Made by a program: the position numbers and the translations under genes. A DNA stretch of 64,000 nucleotides, taken from positions 504,548 through 568,547 of the forward strand of contig DS021199.1 of NCBI GenBank assembly GCA_001735895.1, read 5' to 3'. Below, piece after piece: positions 31,513 through 41,926 of this stretch (its first letter is position 1; every line of letters starts with the position of its first letter). The stretch is from Olavius algarvensis Gamma 3 endosymbiont (GTDB taxonomy: Bacteria; Pseudomonadota; Gammaproteobacteria; GCA-001735895). The notes beneath the pieces were generated by a model that saw nothing but the letters and a program-made list of their open reading frames with translations, made no database searches and had not been told where the DNA came from.

Positions 31513-32511
31513 GTGGTTAGCTGTGTCTACGTCGAAGCGGCGGTACGCGAGCATCCGCGAACCCTGCTACTGCTCAAGCGCCTGCACAAACTACCGCTGA
31601 TAGAAATCGAACACTATGGCGAGGTATTCAATCCGCGCTCGCAAAACTTCCGCTTACAGAAAAAAAATCCGGCGATCATCATCGCCCGCAAGATGCAAGG
31701 GCAGGTTCTGAAAACACCCGAGGGCTACGGACTCGGCGGTGACTATAATTATTACTTTTCGCATATGCTCAACTGCCTTTACGATTGTCGCTATTGTTTT
31801 TTACAGGGCATGTACCAATCCGCGCACCAGGTGCTGTTTGTCAATTACGAAGACTTTGGCGACCAGATCAGGCGAATCGCCGCGCAGCACCAGGGCAAGC
31901 CGGTCTGGTTTTACTCGGGTTACGACTGCGACAGCCTGGCGAACGAACCGATGACGCGCTTCACCGACTATTTCATACCGCAAATTGACGCCAGCGAAAA
32001 TGCCTGGTTGGAGTTGCGCACCAAAAGCACCCAGGTGCGGTCGATGTTGCAGCGGCAACCGGCCGCGCGCGTGGTCACCGCCTTCAGCTTCAGCGACCAG
32101 ACAGCTCATGGCAAACTCGAACACGACGTACCCTCGATCGCAAAACGAATCGCGGCGATGCGGCAATTGATAGATGCCGGCTGGTTGGTGGGGTTGCGAT
32201 TCGACCCGGTGATTTATCATCAGAACTATCAAACCGCCTTCGTCGAATTGCTGGAGCAGGTTTTTACAGAAATCGATGCGCAAAAACTGCATTCGGTCAG
32301 CCTTGGCAGTTTCCGCCTGACCCGCGACCATTTCCGCAGCATTTCCCGACTCTACCCGGAGCAGCCGTTGTTCGCGCAAGATCTTGAATTAAACAATGGC
32401 ATTATCGGCTATCCGCTCGAGCGCGAACAGGAAATGATCGCGTTCTGCGAAAAACAATTGATGCAGCACATCCCGGCACACAGCTATCACCCCTGCGAAT
32501 GGCATGACTGA
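31513..32511 (+). CDS. Spore photoproduct lyase-like radical SAM protein
   Basis: YFSHMLNCLYDCRYCFLQGMYQSAHQVLFVNYEDF (CxxxCxxC), full-length SPL-like fold. Confidence 0.8.
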   Translation: MVSCVYVEAAVREHPRTLLLLKRLHKLPLIEIEHYGEVFNPRSQNFRLQKKNPAIIIARKMQGQVLKTPEGYGLGGDYNYYFSHMLNCLYDCRYCFLQGMYQSAHQVLFVNYEDFGDQIRRIAAQHQGKPVWFYSGYDCDSLANEPMTRFTDYFIPQIDASENAWLELRTKSTQVRSMLQRQPAARVVTAFSFSDQTAHGKLEHDVPSIAKRIAAMRQLIDAGWLVGLRFDPVIYHQNYQTAFVELLEQVFTEIDAQKLHSVSLGSFRLTRDHFRSISRLYPEQPLFAQDLELNNGIIGYPLEREQEMIAFCEKQLMQHIPAHSYHPCEWHD

Positions 32512-33217
32512 GGCGCACAGCGTATTGATTAGCGGCGCCAGTTCCGGCATCGGCCTGGCGTCGGCGAGGCTGTTGCTGGCGCAAGGCTATCGGGTCGTCG
32601 GCCTCAGCCGCCGCAGCCGGGTAGAATCGCTCGAGCATGAAAATTTCACTCCGCTGGTAGCCGACCTCGGCGATCTCCCGCAACTCGAAACACAACTAAA
32701 GAAACTGCTCGAAGCCCGGGAAATCGGCGGCTTTGTTCACGCCGCCGGTCAAGGTCATTTCGGCTCGCTGGAACAGTTTTCGGTGGCGCAGATGGAAACC
32801 GCCCTGCGCGTCAATTTGATCAGTGCTATGGTGATCTGTCGCAGCTTGCTGCCCCGGCAAAGGCGTCGCCGCCAAGGCCGGCTCATTTTCATCGGCTCCG
32901 AATCCGCGCTCACCGCCGGCAGCAAGGGCGCGCTTTACAGCGCCGCCAAATTCGGCCTGCGCGGATTCTGCCGGTCGCTGCGCGAGGATTGCGCCGGCGA
33001 CGGTATCCAGGTGAGCCTGATAAATCCCGGCATGGTGCGCAGTCCTTTTTTCGACGATCTGCCGTTTGCCCCTGGAGCGAAACCGGAGAATGCGATTGCG
33101 GTGACCGACGTGGCGCAGCTGGTTGGTCAAATCATGCAATCCAGCCCCGATATCGTCATCGACGAAATCAATCTCTCGCCACGGGTAAAATCGATCGATT
33201 TCGGTAAAAAACCCTGA
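32504..33217 (+). CDS. Short-chain dehydrogenase/reductase
   Basis: LISGASSGIGLASARLLL, YSAAKFGLRGFCRSL. Confidence 0.9.
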   Translation: MTEAHSVLISGASSGIGLASARLLLAQGYRVVGLSRRSRVESLEHENFTPLVADLGDLPQLETQLKKLLEAREIGGFVHAAGQGHFGSLEQFSVAQMETALRVNLISAMVICRSLLPRQRRRRQGRLIFIGSESALTAGSKGALYSAAKFGLRGFCRSLREDCAGDGIQVSLINPGMVRSPFFDDLPFAPGAKPENAIAVTDVAQLVGQIMQSSPDIVIDEINLSPRVKSIDFGKKP

Positions 33218-33298
33218 TCCGGCAGCTACCGCAGGGCGCCAAAAACTGGTTGTCATGCGGCTGTTTCCTTGTAAACTCCAAGGCTACCTGAAACGGGA

Positions 33299-34333
33299 AT
33301 GCCGCCTGGACCATTGAAACTTCAACAGCTCCGCTTTCTCGACGCGGTCGTGCGCAACAATCTAAACGTGTCCGCGGCCGCCGAGGAACTGTACACATCG
33401 CAACCCGGTGTGAGCCATCAGATCAAGCTCCTGGAAGACGAACTCGACATCCAGATCTTCGAGCGCTCGGGTAAAAAACTCACCGCGATTTCACCGGCCG
33501 GACACGCCATACTCGAGCATGTCACCGATGTGCTCAACAATGCCCGCAATATCAAGCGCGCGGCGCGCGAATTCAGTAAAAGTCATCGCGGCAGCCTGAC
33601 CATCGCCACCACGCATACTCAGGCACAGTTTATCCTGCCGCCAATATTGCAACAGTTCTCGACCCGGTATCCGCATATCGAGCTCAGAGTGCACCAGGGC
33701 AACCCCAAATCCATGTGTAAACTCGCCGCCAACAATCAGGTCGATTTTGTAATCGCATCGGAAGTAATCGATGAACGCGGCGAACTCATTACGATACCGG
33801 CCTACCGCTGGAACCGCTATATCGTGGTTCCGCCGAACCATGCACTAACCAGCATCGATAAGATCAGCCTGGCCGATCTGGCGAAATTTCCAATCCTGAC
33901 CTATATGCTCGGTTTGACCGGACGCTCCCAGCTCGACAAGACCTTCCAGCATGCCAACCTAGAACCCCGCGTGGCATTCACTGCCACCGACTCGGATGTT
34001 ATCAAGACTTATGTGCGCCTGGGTATGGGTGCCGGTATTATCGCCGAGATGGCTTGTCGCGCCGAGGATTCCGACCTGGTTTACATCGATGCCAGCCACC
34101 TGTTTCCGGATAGTATGATCAAGATCGGTTTTCGTCACTCGCGCCATATATCGGCCTACCAGTTCGATTTCCTGCACATGGTCGCGCCCCACATCGAAAT
34201 GGAAACGATCAAGAAACTAGCGCGTTCGCGCAGCTTGGAGGAACGTGAAAAACTGCTGCAAGCAGCCGTGGTGCCGGACTTCCGGGAGATGCGGAATACG
34301 CTGAAGGCGCTAAAAGTCGTGGGTGAGATCTAG
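33299..34333 (+). CDS. LysR-family regulator, CysB-like
   Basis: KLQQLRFLDAVVRNNLNVSAAAEELYTSQPGVSHQIKLLEDEL; TTHTQAQFILPP as in CysB/Cbl. Confidence 0.85.
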   Translation: MPPGPLKLQQLRFLDAVVRNNLNVSAAAEELYTSQPGVSHQIKLLEDELDIQIFERSGKKLTAISPAGHAILEHVTDVLNNARNIKRAAREFSKSHRGSLTIATTHTQAQFILPPILQQFSTRYPHIELRVHQGNPKSMCKLAANNQVDFVIASEVIDERGELITIPAYRWNRYIVVPPNHALTSIDKISLADLAKFPILTYMLGLTGRSQLDKTFQHANLEPRVAFTATDSDVIKTYVRLGMGAGIIAEMACRAEDSDLVYIDASHLFPDSMIKIGFRHSRHISAYQFDFLHMVAPHIEMETIKKLARSRSLEEREKLLQAAVVPDFREMRNTLKALKVVGEI

Positions 34334-34392
34334 CCACCACATTGCAAGAAGGCGGAACAAACTTCGGCGAAATCACATCGATATCAAAGTTC

Positions 34393-34429
34393 TATTAACC
34401 CGGCGACAATATATGTCGCCGGGTTAATA
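34393..34429. terminator. Hairpin family B copy 2 (TATTAACCCGGCGACA-atata-TGTCGCCGGGTTAATA)
   Basis: Perfect 16-bp inverted repeat between convergent cysB-like and GGDEF-EAL genes. Confidence 0.85.
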
Positions 34430-36892
34430 AGTCAATTTTCCAGAAAATGGTCGGTTACAATTTGCGCCTGAACGAAATCAGGACCAATCCGCAAGCTGCG
34501 GGCTAGGCCTGGCTGGCTTGCCCCAGGTCGACTGGTTCTTGCTCGACCAGCGTGTGAATTGAAACCGGCCTGCCCACCTGGTATCCCTGGATGTAGTCGA
34601 CATTGGCTTCGCGCGGTTTGTTGAACATCGTATCCGAGTCGACAAATTCGGCAATCACTTTCATGTCGAGGCAGTGCCCGACTTCAGTCATCGAGCGCAC
34701 AAAGACATAACTCTTGTCGTCCTCGATGATGTCGCGTACGAACTTACCGTCGATTTTCAGATAATCTACCGGAAACTGCTTGAGGTAACTAAATGAAGAT
34801 AGTCCGGTGCCAAAATCATCGAGAGAAAACTTGGCGCCCAGCTGTTTAATCGAATTGATGAACTCCACCGATTTTTCGACATTATTCACCACCGCGGTCT
34901 CGGTGATTTCGAAACACAACTGGCTAATATCGATTCCGCTCTTGCCCAGGCTCTCTCGCAAAAACTTGTGAAAGGTTTGCGACCCGATGCTGCGTCCTGA
35001 AAGATTTACCGAAAACAAGACGTCTCTGAGTTTGGTTTGGTGCTGCTGCAACCAGGCGATGACACTGTCGACCACCCATCTGTCGATACGTTCGATCAGG
35101 TTATAACGCTCGGCCGGCGGCAGAAAATCGTTGGGCGATACGACGGTCCCGTCGGGTCTGATGTAACGAATCAAGACTTCATAATGGGTATATTGCTCTT
35201 TCTTGTCGATTGGGGCGATGGGCTGAACGTAAAGACAGAAACGATCCTCGCTAAAACCTTCCATAATGCCCGTAACCCACTCCATCGAAACCTGCTGCGC
35301 CATAATTTTTTCATCGTTTTCATCGATAAAGTGATACTGATTACCGCCATTTTGCTTGGCGAGAGAACAGGCAGTCGCGACCTTGGAGTAATAATCGGCG
35401 TATTCATCGCTCATGCGCCCGAAGGCCATGACGCCGATACTCGCGGTTATCAGATACTCCTGCTCGTTCCAGACAAATCCCGAATGCTGGATTTCGATGA
35501 TGATTTTTTGAAATGCCTGCAGCGCAGGTTCCATTCGAAAAAACGGCATGATAATACCGAACTCGTCACCGCTTAACCGCGCCAGAATATCAGACTTGCG
35601 CACGTGCTTCTGAAGTGTCGAACCGATGTGTTGCAACAATTGGTCACCGGCCGCGCTGCCGCAGGTTTCGTTGACTACCCGGAACTGGTCGATATCGAGA
35701 AAGGCCAGCACATGTAGCGGTGTCGAGTTATGGTTTTCCGTTACCAGGGTTTCAAATTTTTGCTCGAACGCGCTGCGGTTGAGGAATCCGGTCAACTGGT
35801 CGTGGCTGCCTTCGTAATTCAGCTTGCGGCGCAGTTTTCGATCCTCGGAAACATCTTTCAGAATGATAACGAAGCCGACGTCTTCAGCTTCCATATCGAT
35901 CATTGGCGATGCGGAAAATTCAAGCTCGACGATATTGCGGTCGGGACCGTAGAAAAACATCGAGCTGATCGATAGTTTGCGCTGCAACAACTGGCCGGGG
36001 TCGATAATTCGTGTGGTTTGACGATTGGCGTACAGGACCAGTATCTCGTGAATCGAAACGTCGATCAATTCGGCCTCCTGATTGCCAAACAGTTTCTCGG
36101 CGCCGGGATTGACCAGTTTTATACGGTCCTTCGAATCGATAACGATAACCGGATTGGTAATCGAATCGAGAGTGGTGGATATGAACTCTTTCTCCGAGCG
36201 CAGCTTCTCTTCGATCTGGCGGCGCGATATGGTTTCGCTTTCAAGCCCTTCGACCATTACGTTATAGGCCAGCACCAGATCTTTCAGTTCACTCGGCAGT
36301 TTTTCCTCGCTGATCGACGCGTAGCGTCCGGTCAATAGCGCACCCACCGAATTACGGAGATTGTTCATCGGCAGGAAAGCGCGGTTAAGCAGCAATAGCA
36401 CTAGTACCAGGGCGGATACGGTGGCGATTGTGGTTATCATAAAAAAGTCGGTTTCAGTTTCTCCGAGCCGCTCGATAATCGGCCATTGATCATAGGATGC
36501 GCTAATAGTCGCGCCGAGGAAGCCATCATCGCCATAGAGTTCAAATACCGGATACAAGTAGCCGCCTGCATCTGCTCCCACCCAGTCCGGGGAACGATAG
36601 AGCGGCGCACCCGAACCATGATCGACTCTTATCGGCATCCTGATTTCCTGTTCGATACCTTGCAGGCCCCCAACCGCGTAAGCGACGATGTGCAGAAAAA
36701 CCTCGGGTTCCGGTTTGCCGACTGGAACCAGCACCTCTGCGTACAGCTGATCCGCGAAACTGCAAAGCGAGTGGTTTGGTTTTGGTTTTGGTTTTAATAA
36801 GGTGACCGGAGGTCTAGCGATTGATTCCAGTGAGGTCTGGCAACCCGCGTAAAGGTTTAAATGACGTGGTCAAACTTTTTGATACACCCCAG

Positions 36893-37725
36893 TTAAGCGG
36901 CATGCTTCGTTTCGAGTAGTCGTTTTTCATAATCATTCGGGCTGACATAATTCAGCGTCGAATGTAATCGATATGGGTTATACCAGCTGGATATGTACTG
37001 CAGAATATCCTGCTGTGCTTCATATCGAGTCTGATAATTTCGCCATTGCACCCGCTCCTGCTTCAGACTGCCAAAGAAGCTCTCGACCACCGCATTATCC
37101 CAACAGTCACCTTTACGGCTCATGCTGCCCTGGAACCCGTTGATTCTGAGTAATTTTCGGAATGCCTTGCTGGCATACTGAGACCCACGATCCGAGTGAT
37201 GGATTAAACCTGCCTTGGGTCGGCGCTGCCAGGCGGCCATCTTCAAGGCATCACAGACCAACTGCGATTTCATCCGAGGGCTCATGCTCCAGCCCACAAC
37301 CTTTCTCAAACACAGATCTATCACGACAGCCAGGTAAAGCCAGCCCTCCTGGGTCCATACATAAGTCACATCCGCTGCGTAGACCTGATCAGGCTGGGGC
37401 ACATCAAATTGCCGCTGAAGCAGATTGTCGTACACCGGTTGTTTGTGATTGCTGTTCGTGGTCACCTTTTCCGCGCCTTATTCCGGCTCACCGGATAACC
37501 CAGACAGTTCAGGGCCCGTTTCATACGTCGGCTGCCGTAGGTATGATCACTCGCATCATCAACCCGCTGAACCCACTCCAGCATTTCCTCATGCTCGGGA
37601 TCAGGCGGTCTTGTGTCCATCTGGCGCCGGTAGTGGTAATAACATGACCGGTCCACACCCAGCACCTGACACATCAGGCGAACGGGAAAGGTATTCTTGT
37701 GTTGGGTGATAAACGAGTATTTCAT
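36893..37725 (-). pseudogene. IS3-family OrfB transposase (rve), split by internal deletion/frameshift at ~37465
   Basis: 37462..37725 (…LGYPVSRNKARKR*) and 36893..37465 (…AADVTYVWTQEGWLYLAVVIDL… HSDRGSQY … CWDNAVVESFFGSLKQE). Confidence 0.85.
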
Positions 37726-38015
37726 TTCGTTTCTGCTGCAAAGAATACCGTCGCCTTTTTTAAGATTTCTTTCTCCATCTTCAGGCGTTTGATTTCAGCT
37801 TTAAGTCGACGGTTCTCTTCCTGATCCGGTGTCAGCTTGCCGTTCCCACGGAAAGCCTGGCCATCACCCGATTGTTCCTCTTGCACCCATCGGCACAGCA
37901 TATTGGCATTGATGCCCAGGCTTCGCGCTGCTTCCGCCCGGCTGTAGCCCTGATCAGTTACCAGGCTCACTGCATCCAGTTTGAATTCTTTCGTATATTT
38001 CTTTCTCGTTGTCAT
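37722..38015 (-). CDS. IS3-family OrfA (HTH)
   Basis: TRKKYTKEFKLDAVSLVTDQGYSRAEAARSLGINANMLCRWVQEEQ; ATGA overlap with orfB. Confidence 0.9.
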   Translation of the reverse strand: MTTRKKYTKEFKLDAVSLVTDQGYSRAEAARSLGINANMLCRWVQEEQSGDGQAFRGNGKLTPDQEENRRLKAEIKRLKMEKEILKKATVFFAAETK

Positions 38016-38478
38016 CTATCGTTACCTCAGTTAAGTTTCATTATCTCTTAACTGGGTGGTATCAATCTATTGGACCATGTCAAAACCATCATCTGAACTG
38101 TGGACTAAAATATCGCCCGACAGGTCGCGCACGACTATCGCCTTAAGTCTGAAATCACTCGCCGCAAGCCGGTAGCGGGAATACCTTTCGCCGAGCAAGG
38201 AGTGCAGCTGCGCGGCATCGCGCTTTTCCAGGGCGGCGTTGAATTGCGCTTCGCGGTAGAGCTTGAAGGCAAAGTCTTTTTGGCTTTCGTAAAGCCGCTG
38301 AATCGCTTCGGCAGTTTCATGTTTGAGCGTCGACTGCAGCATCTCGATCTGCGCCTGGACTACGTGTTGACGATAAACCTGGGTGCTGTAAATCGTCAAG
38401 CCATAGGCAACAGCGCCGAGCCATAACAGCGCGAAACCTATAATGAACTTGAAACTATAGATACGTGAAAGCACGGGA

Positions 38479-38661
38479 CTATCCGATTACATAGGAATAA
38501 TCCTTATCCTTCCTTTCGACGAATCCACCCCAATTCCGAAAAAACCATTTGTAGCCCCAGCTCGACGCTAAATGTGCGGCCTCGATGCTCGTATCTCCCA
38601 GGTTGCTATTACAGTAGAAGACCATAGCCTGTTCCCTGGATTTTGCCAGTTTTGACAAGGT
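38479..38661 (-). pseudogene. Rhodanese-like domain remnant (5'-truncated)
   Basis: Own translation, absent from ORF track: TLSKLAKSREQAMVFYCNSNLGDTSIEAAHLASSWGYKWFFRNWGGFVERKDKDYSYVIG*. Confidence 0.6.
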
Positions 38662-38863
38662 CTAGCCTGCGTATCTCACCGATATCATGCGGACTAGCCG
38701 TTCGTATGCCGCCAAAACGGGTTAACTGAGGTTTCGATATGACCCTGTTTATTATCAACCCGCCGGCGCGAGTCGATGATTTTAAGCCTCGTTACCGGTT
38801 GCCAGGTTCGATCGCGGTTTCCGCATCGCAATGGCGGTGCGTTATAAGAGTTCGCCCCATAAT

Positions 38864-38895
38864 GTCATCCCCGCGTAAGCCTGCGCGGGGATGAC
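38864..38895. repeat. REP-like hairpin GTCATCCCCGC-N10-GCGGGGATGAC
   Basis: Perfect 11-bp inverted repeat in noncoding region. Confidence 0.75.
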
Positions 38896-39054
38896 TCTAT
38901 AGGTTGCGAGTTGTTCCGACTCGAAAGTTTGAGTCTTTTTAAAGTCCCGGCGTCACTCTTTAGGTTCCGATTCAATGCTTACTCGGCAATGCCCCGGTTA
39001 TTCACACCGGCATAGCCGGTGGTTTCGGGCATTAAATGACGATACCCCTGCCAA

Positions 39055-39081
39055 GGATGCTCTGACTTACTCAGAGTTTCC
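39055..39081. repeat. Palindromic repeat family C copy 1 (GGATGCTCTGACTTACTCAGAGTTTCC)
   Basis: 23/27 identical to 60268-60294; ends resemble the IS5 terminus GGAACCTCTGA. Confidence 0.6.
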
Positions 39082-39115
39082 CTAAGTGATCGTAATCTAA
39101 AGATAGATTAAGAAT

Positions 39116-39738
39116 CTAGCAAGACACTCCGGTGCCTTTCAATCCGCAATACCCCCCGGGATTCTTTTCCAGGTATTGCTGATGATAGTCCTCGCATAAT
39201 AAAACGGTCCGGCCGGCAGCAGCTCCGTGGTAATGGACGCATAATTTGCCTGCTCCAGGCTTTGCTGGTAGCGCCGCAGGCTGTTTTCTGCTGCCTCGCG
39301 CTGGCTATCGCCGCTGTAATAAATGCCCGAACGATACTGCGTGCCCTGATCATTGCCTTGACGCATACCCTGCGTCGGGTCGTGCGACTCCCAGAAAACT
39401 CTGAGCAGCGCCTCGAAATCGATTTCCTGCGGTCGATACACTACCAACACGACTTCATTATGTCCGGTCATGCCGGTACAGACTTCCTGGTAGCTTGGAT
39501 TGGGCGTGTGGCCGGCCGTATAACCGACCGCCGTAGTGAACACCCCGGGCAGATTCCAGAACAGGCGCTCGGCGCCCCAGAAACAGCCAAGCCCGAACAC
39601 CACCTGCTCGCAATCCTCGGGAAAGGGTTCGACCATCGAAGTACCCAGTACCTTGTGTTTTGGGTCGAATTGAACGCTTTCCGCCCGGCCGGGCAGGGCC
39701 TGCGCTGCCGCCGGAATTTCGGTTGGTCGGCCAAACAT
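39116..39738 (-). pseudogene. msrA: Peptide methionine sulfoxide reductase MsrA, C-terminal frameshift
   Basis: VFGLGCFWGAERLFW; GPFYYA then a -1 frameshift; the alternate frame reads [25 protein letters not shown] (stop at 39116). Confidence 0.85.
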
Positions 39739-39772
39739 GATCTTTCTCCTGTCAGTTGATCGGGCGACGGAC

Positions 39773-40597
39773 TCAGGCACCGCGCTTCAGATCCAGTTCG
39801 AGCCAGGTCGGAGCGTGATCGGATGGTTTTTCCATCGCGCGAATATCATAGTCTACCCCAGCATCGACCACCATCGGCTTCAGTAGTTCCGAAACCATCA
39901 GGTGATCGATACGCAGTCCGCGTTTGGGATCGCGCTCGAAACCGCGGCTGCGATAATCGAACCAGCTAAAGCAGTTGTCCTCGTCGGCGTGACAGAGGCG
40001 GAAACCGTCATGCAACCCGAGCCCCGTGAGTTGCGTGAACCATTCGCGCTCCTCCGGCAGAAAGCTGGTCTTCCCGGTTCGCAACCAGCGTTTGGTGTTA
40101 TCCTCGCCAATGCCGATATCCGAGTCCTGCGGTGCAATATTATAATCACCCATAACTACCAGCCTGGCTTGATCCATATCATAACTGCCCAGGAACTCGA
40201 TCGTATCCCGGTAAAACCGCTGTTTGGCGGGGAATTTAACCGCGTGCTCACGATTCTCCCCTTGCGGAAAGTAACCGTTGAAAACAAAAATCGAACCGTC
40301 TTCGAACTCGTATTCACCGCCGATAAAACGTTTTTGCGCAGCGGCGTCGTCTCCAGGGAAACCGTAGCAAGGTTTGACACAGGTCCGACGCGACAGCAGT
40401 GCGACCCCGTAATGGGTCTTTTGTCCCATGTAAATGACCTGGTAACCCATTTTGTTGACGGCTTCGAGCGGAAACTCGTGATCCTGTACTTTGGTCTCCT
40501 GCAGCCCGATAAATTCCGGCGCATGCTTATCCACCACGCTTTGCAGTTGATGCAGCCGCTGGCGCAGGCTGTTGACGTTAAACGAGACTATCTTCAT
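39773..40597 (-). CDS. xthA: Exodeoxyribonuclease III
   Basis: MKIVSFNVNSLRQRLHQL, LQETKVQD, VVMGDYNIAP, SDHAPTWLEL. Confidence 0.92.
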   Translation of the reverse strand: MKIVSFNVNSLRQRLHQLQSVVDKHAPEFIGLQETKVQDHEFPLEAVNKMGYQVIYMGQKTHYGVALLSRRTCVKPCYGFPGDDAAAQKRFIGGEYEFEDGSIFVFNGYFPQGENREHAVKFPAKQRFYRDTIEFLGSYDMDQARLVVMGDYNIAPQDSDIGIGEDNTKRWLRTGKTSFLPEEREWFTQLTGLGLHDGFRLCHADEDNCFSWFDYRSRGFERDPKRGLRIDHLMVSELLKPMVVDAGVDYDIRAMEKPSDHAPTWLELDLKRGA

Positions 40598-41918
40598 GGG
40601 TTGTTTCATCCTCGAAGTTGAGCAATAGATCGGCCAGGGTCTTTTCACCCAGATAAGTTTCCAAATTCCGCTCCAGTTCTCCCAGCATGGCCGACACTGG
40701 CGGGTCGACGCGCAGGCCCGCGCTGCGATCCGGGTCCTTTGCCTGGCGCGCGCAGCGCAGTATATCGAATAGATAGATTTTCCGTAAGCTCGCTCCCGGC
40801 AGGTATTGCGGCGGGTCGTCCGCGGATCGCCGGATCAGACCATCGGCCTGCAGCGCATTCAGTATTCTCTGCAGCACGTCCACCGGAACCCGCTGATACG
40901 CCGCCAGGTTGCCAAGGCTGGAGCCCCCCGCGAATTGCCGATCGTCGTGGGCACGGGCGATATTGACCATCGCCTGCAGCGCCAGTTGATCGCGCATACG
41001 GGTGCTTAAATGGAGATCCAGCTTTTCCCACTTCAAATACTCGGGATGTTGATGGTAAAACGAAATACCGGAACCGATCAAAAGTATGATCCAACTCAGA
41101 TAGAGCCAGATCATGAATACCAGTAGGATCGCCAGCCCGGAATAGATCGCTGTATAACTACTCGAACCGCCGACAAATGAGGTGAAAACGATACCTAGTG
41201 CTTGCCACAACACGCCGGCAACTACCGCCCCGTAAAACGCGGAGCGGAACTGAACCCGGGTATTCGGCACCAGCATATAGACAAAGGTAAAGGCGGCGAT
41301 CACCAGCACAAATGGCAACAGCTTTCCGCTGACACGCAACAGATTGTTCATATACGGCAGACCGTTCAGAAAATCGACCACGTGGCTGTTGCCGAGTAAT
41401 GCCGTTATGCCGACGGCGGCAAACACCAGCACGGGGCCAACCACGATAACGCTGAGGTAATTGCCGAAGCGCTGCATCGGCCTGCGATTGTTTTGTAAAC
41501 GCCAGCTGTGGTTGAACGCGAATTCAATTTTGCGAATTAGGGAAACCGCGGTGTACAACAGCAACAACAGGCCTACGCTACCGAGCACTCCGAGTTTCAT
41601 ATTTTCGACAAAACCGACGATGCGCGCGCTGATTTCCACGTTTTGCTCGCCTATCGGCTGCAGTAACCGCACCAGCGTCGGTTCCAGCTGATCGTGCACG
41701 CCAAACCCTTTCAGCACCGAAATACTCACGGCCAGCAACGGCACGATCGATAACATCGTGGTGTAAACCAGGCTCATTGCGTGCAGCGTTATCATGCCGC
41801 CCATCAGGTCGCGTCCAATCATCGCTATCAACTGTAAAAAATGCCGCCAGGCCGACCCGGGCACCGGACCGTCGTCAGCATGGTGCTGCCAGATATACCG
41901 GTGGATTCGTTTGCGCAT
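40578..41918 (-). CDS. YihY/BrkB family membrane protein with C-terminal winged-helix-like region
   Basis: Six-TM YihY-type core (HAMSLVYTTMLSIVPLLAVS) and soluble C-terminus. Confidence 0.85.
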   Translation of the reverse strand: MRKRIHRYIWQHHADDGPVPGSAWRHFLQLIAMIGRDLMGGMITLHAMSLVYTTMLSIVPLLAVSISVLKGFGVHDQLEPTLVRLLQPIGEQNVEISARIVGFVENMKLGVLGSVGLLLLLYTAVSLIRKIEFAFNHSWRLQNNRRPMQRFGNYLSVIVVGPVLVFAAVGITALLGNSHVVDFLNGLPYMNNLLRVSGKLLPFVLVIAAFTFVYMLVPNTRVQFRSAFYGAVVAGVLWQALGIVFTSFVGGSSSYTAIYSGLAILLVFMIWLYLSWIILLIGSGISFYHQHPEYLKWEKLDLHLSTRMRDQLALQAMVNIARAHDDRQFAGGSSLGNLAAYQRVPVDVLQRILNALQADGLIRRSADDPPQYLPGASLRKIYLFDILRCARQAKDPDRSAGLRVDPPVSAMLGELERNLETYLGEKTLADLLLNFEDETTHEDSLV

Positions 41919-41926
41919 CGGGCGGT

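Larger units (their letters stand above)
36862..38082 (-). mobile_element. IS3-family insertion sequence, ~1221 bp, defective orfB
   Basis: Extended inverted termini TGACGTGGTCAAACTTTTTGATACACCCCAGTTAAG vs TGACATGGTCCAATAGATTGATACCACCCAGTTAAG; 3-bp AAA target duplication; OrfA/OrfB transposase ORFs. Confidence 0.88.
34503..38474 (-). pseudogene. TM sensor-PAS-GGDEF-EAL c-di-GMP signalling protein, split by an IS3-family element
   Basis: N-terminal fragment 38067..38474 (TM plus sensor) and C-terminal fragment 34503..36734 (PAS/GGDEF/EAL) on the same strand. Removing 36862-38082 plus one AAA duplication restores a 915-codon ORF. Confidence 0.9.

Noticed and set aside
36765-36795. (GGTTTT)n tract as a telomere-like or phase-variation repeat
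   Set aside because: Only about three units, encodes KPKPKPN in the reconstructed sensor, and hexamer changes would be in frame. Too short to claim switching.
36880-38066. IS3 boundaries at TGATAC...GTATCA
   Set aside because: No matching target duplication at those ends. Inverted similarity continues outward to TGAC(G/A)TGGTC, and only the wider boundaries restore the interrupted ORF.
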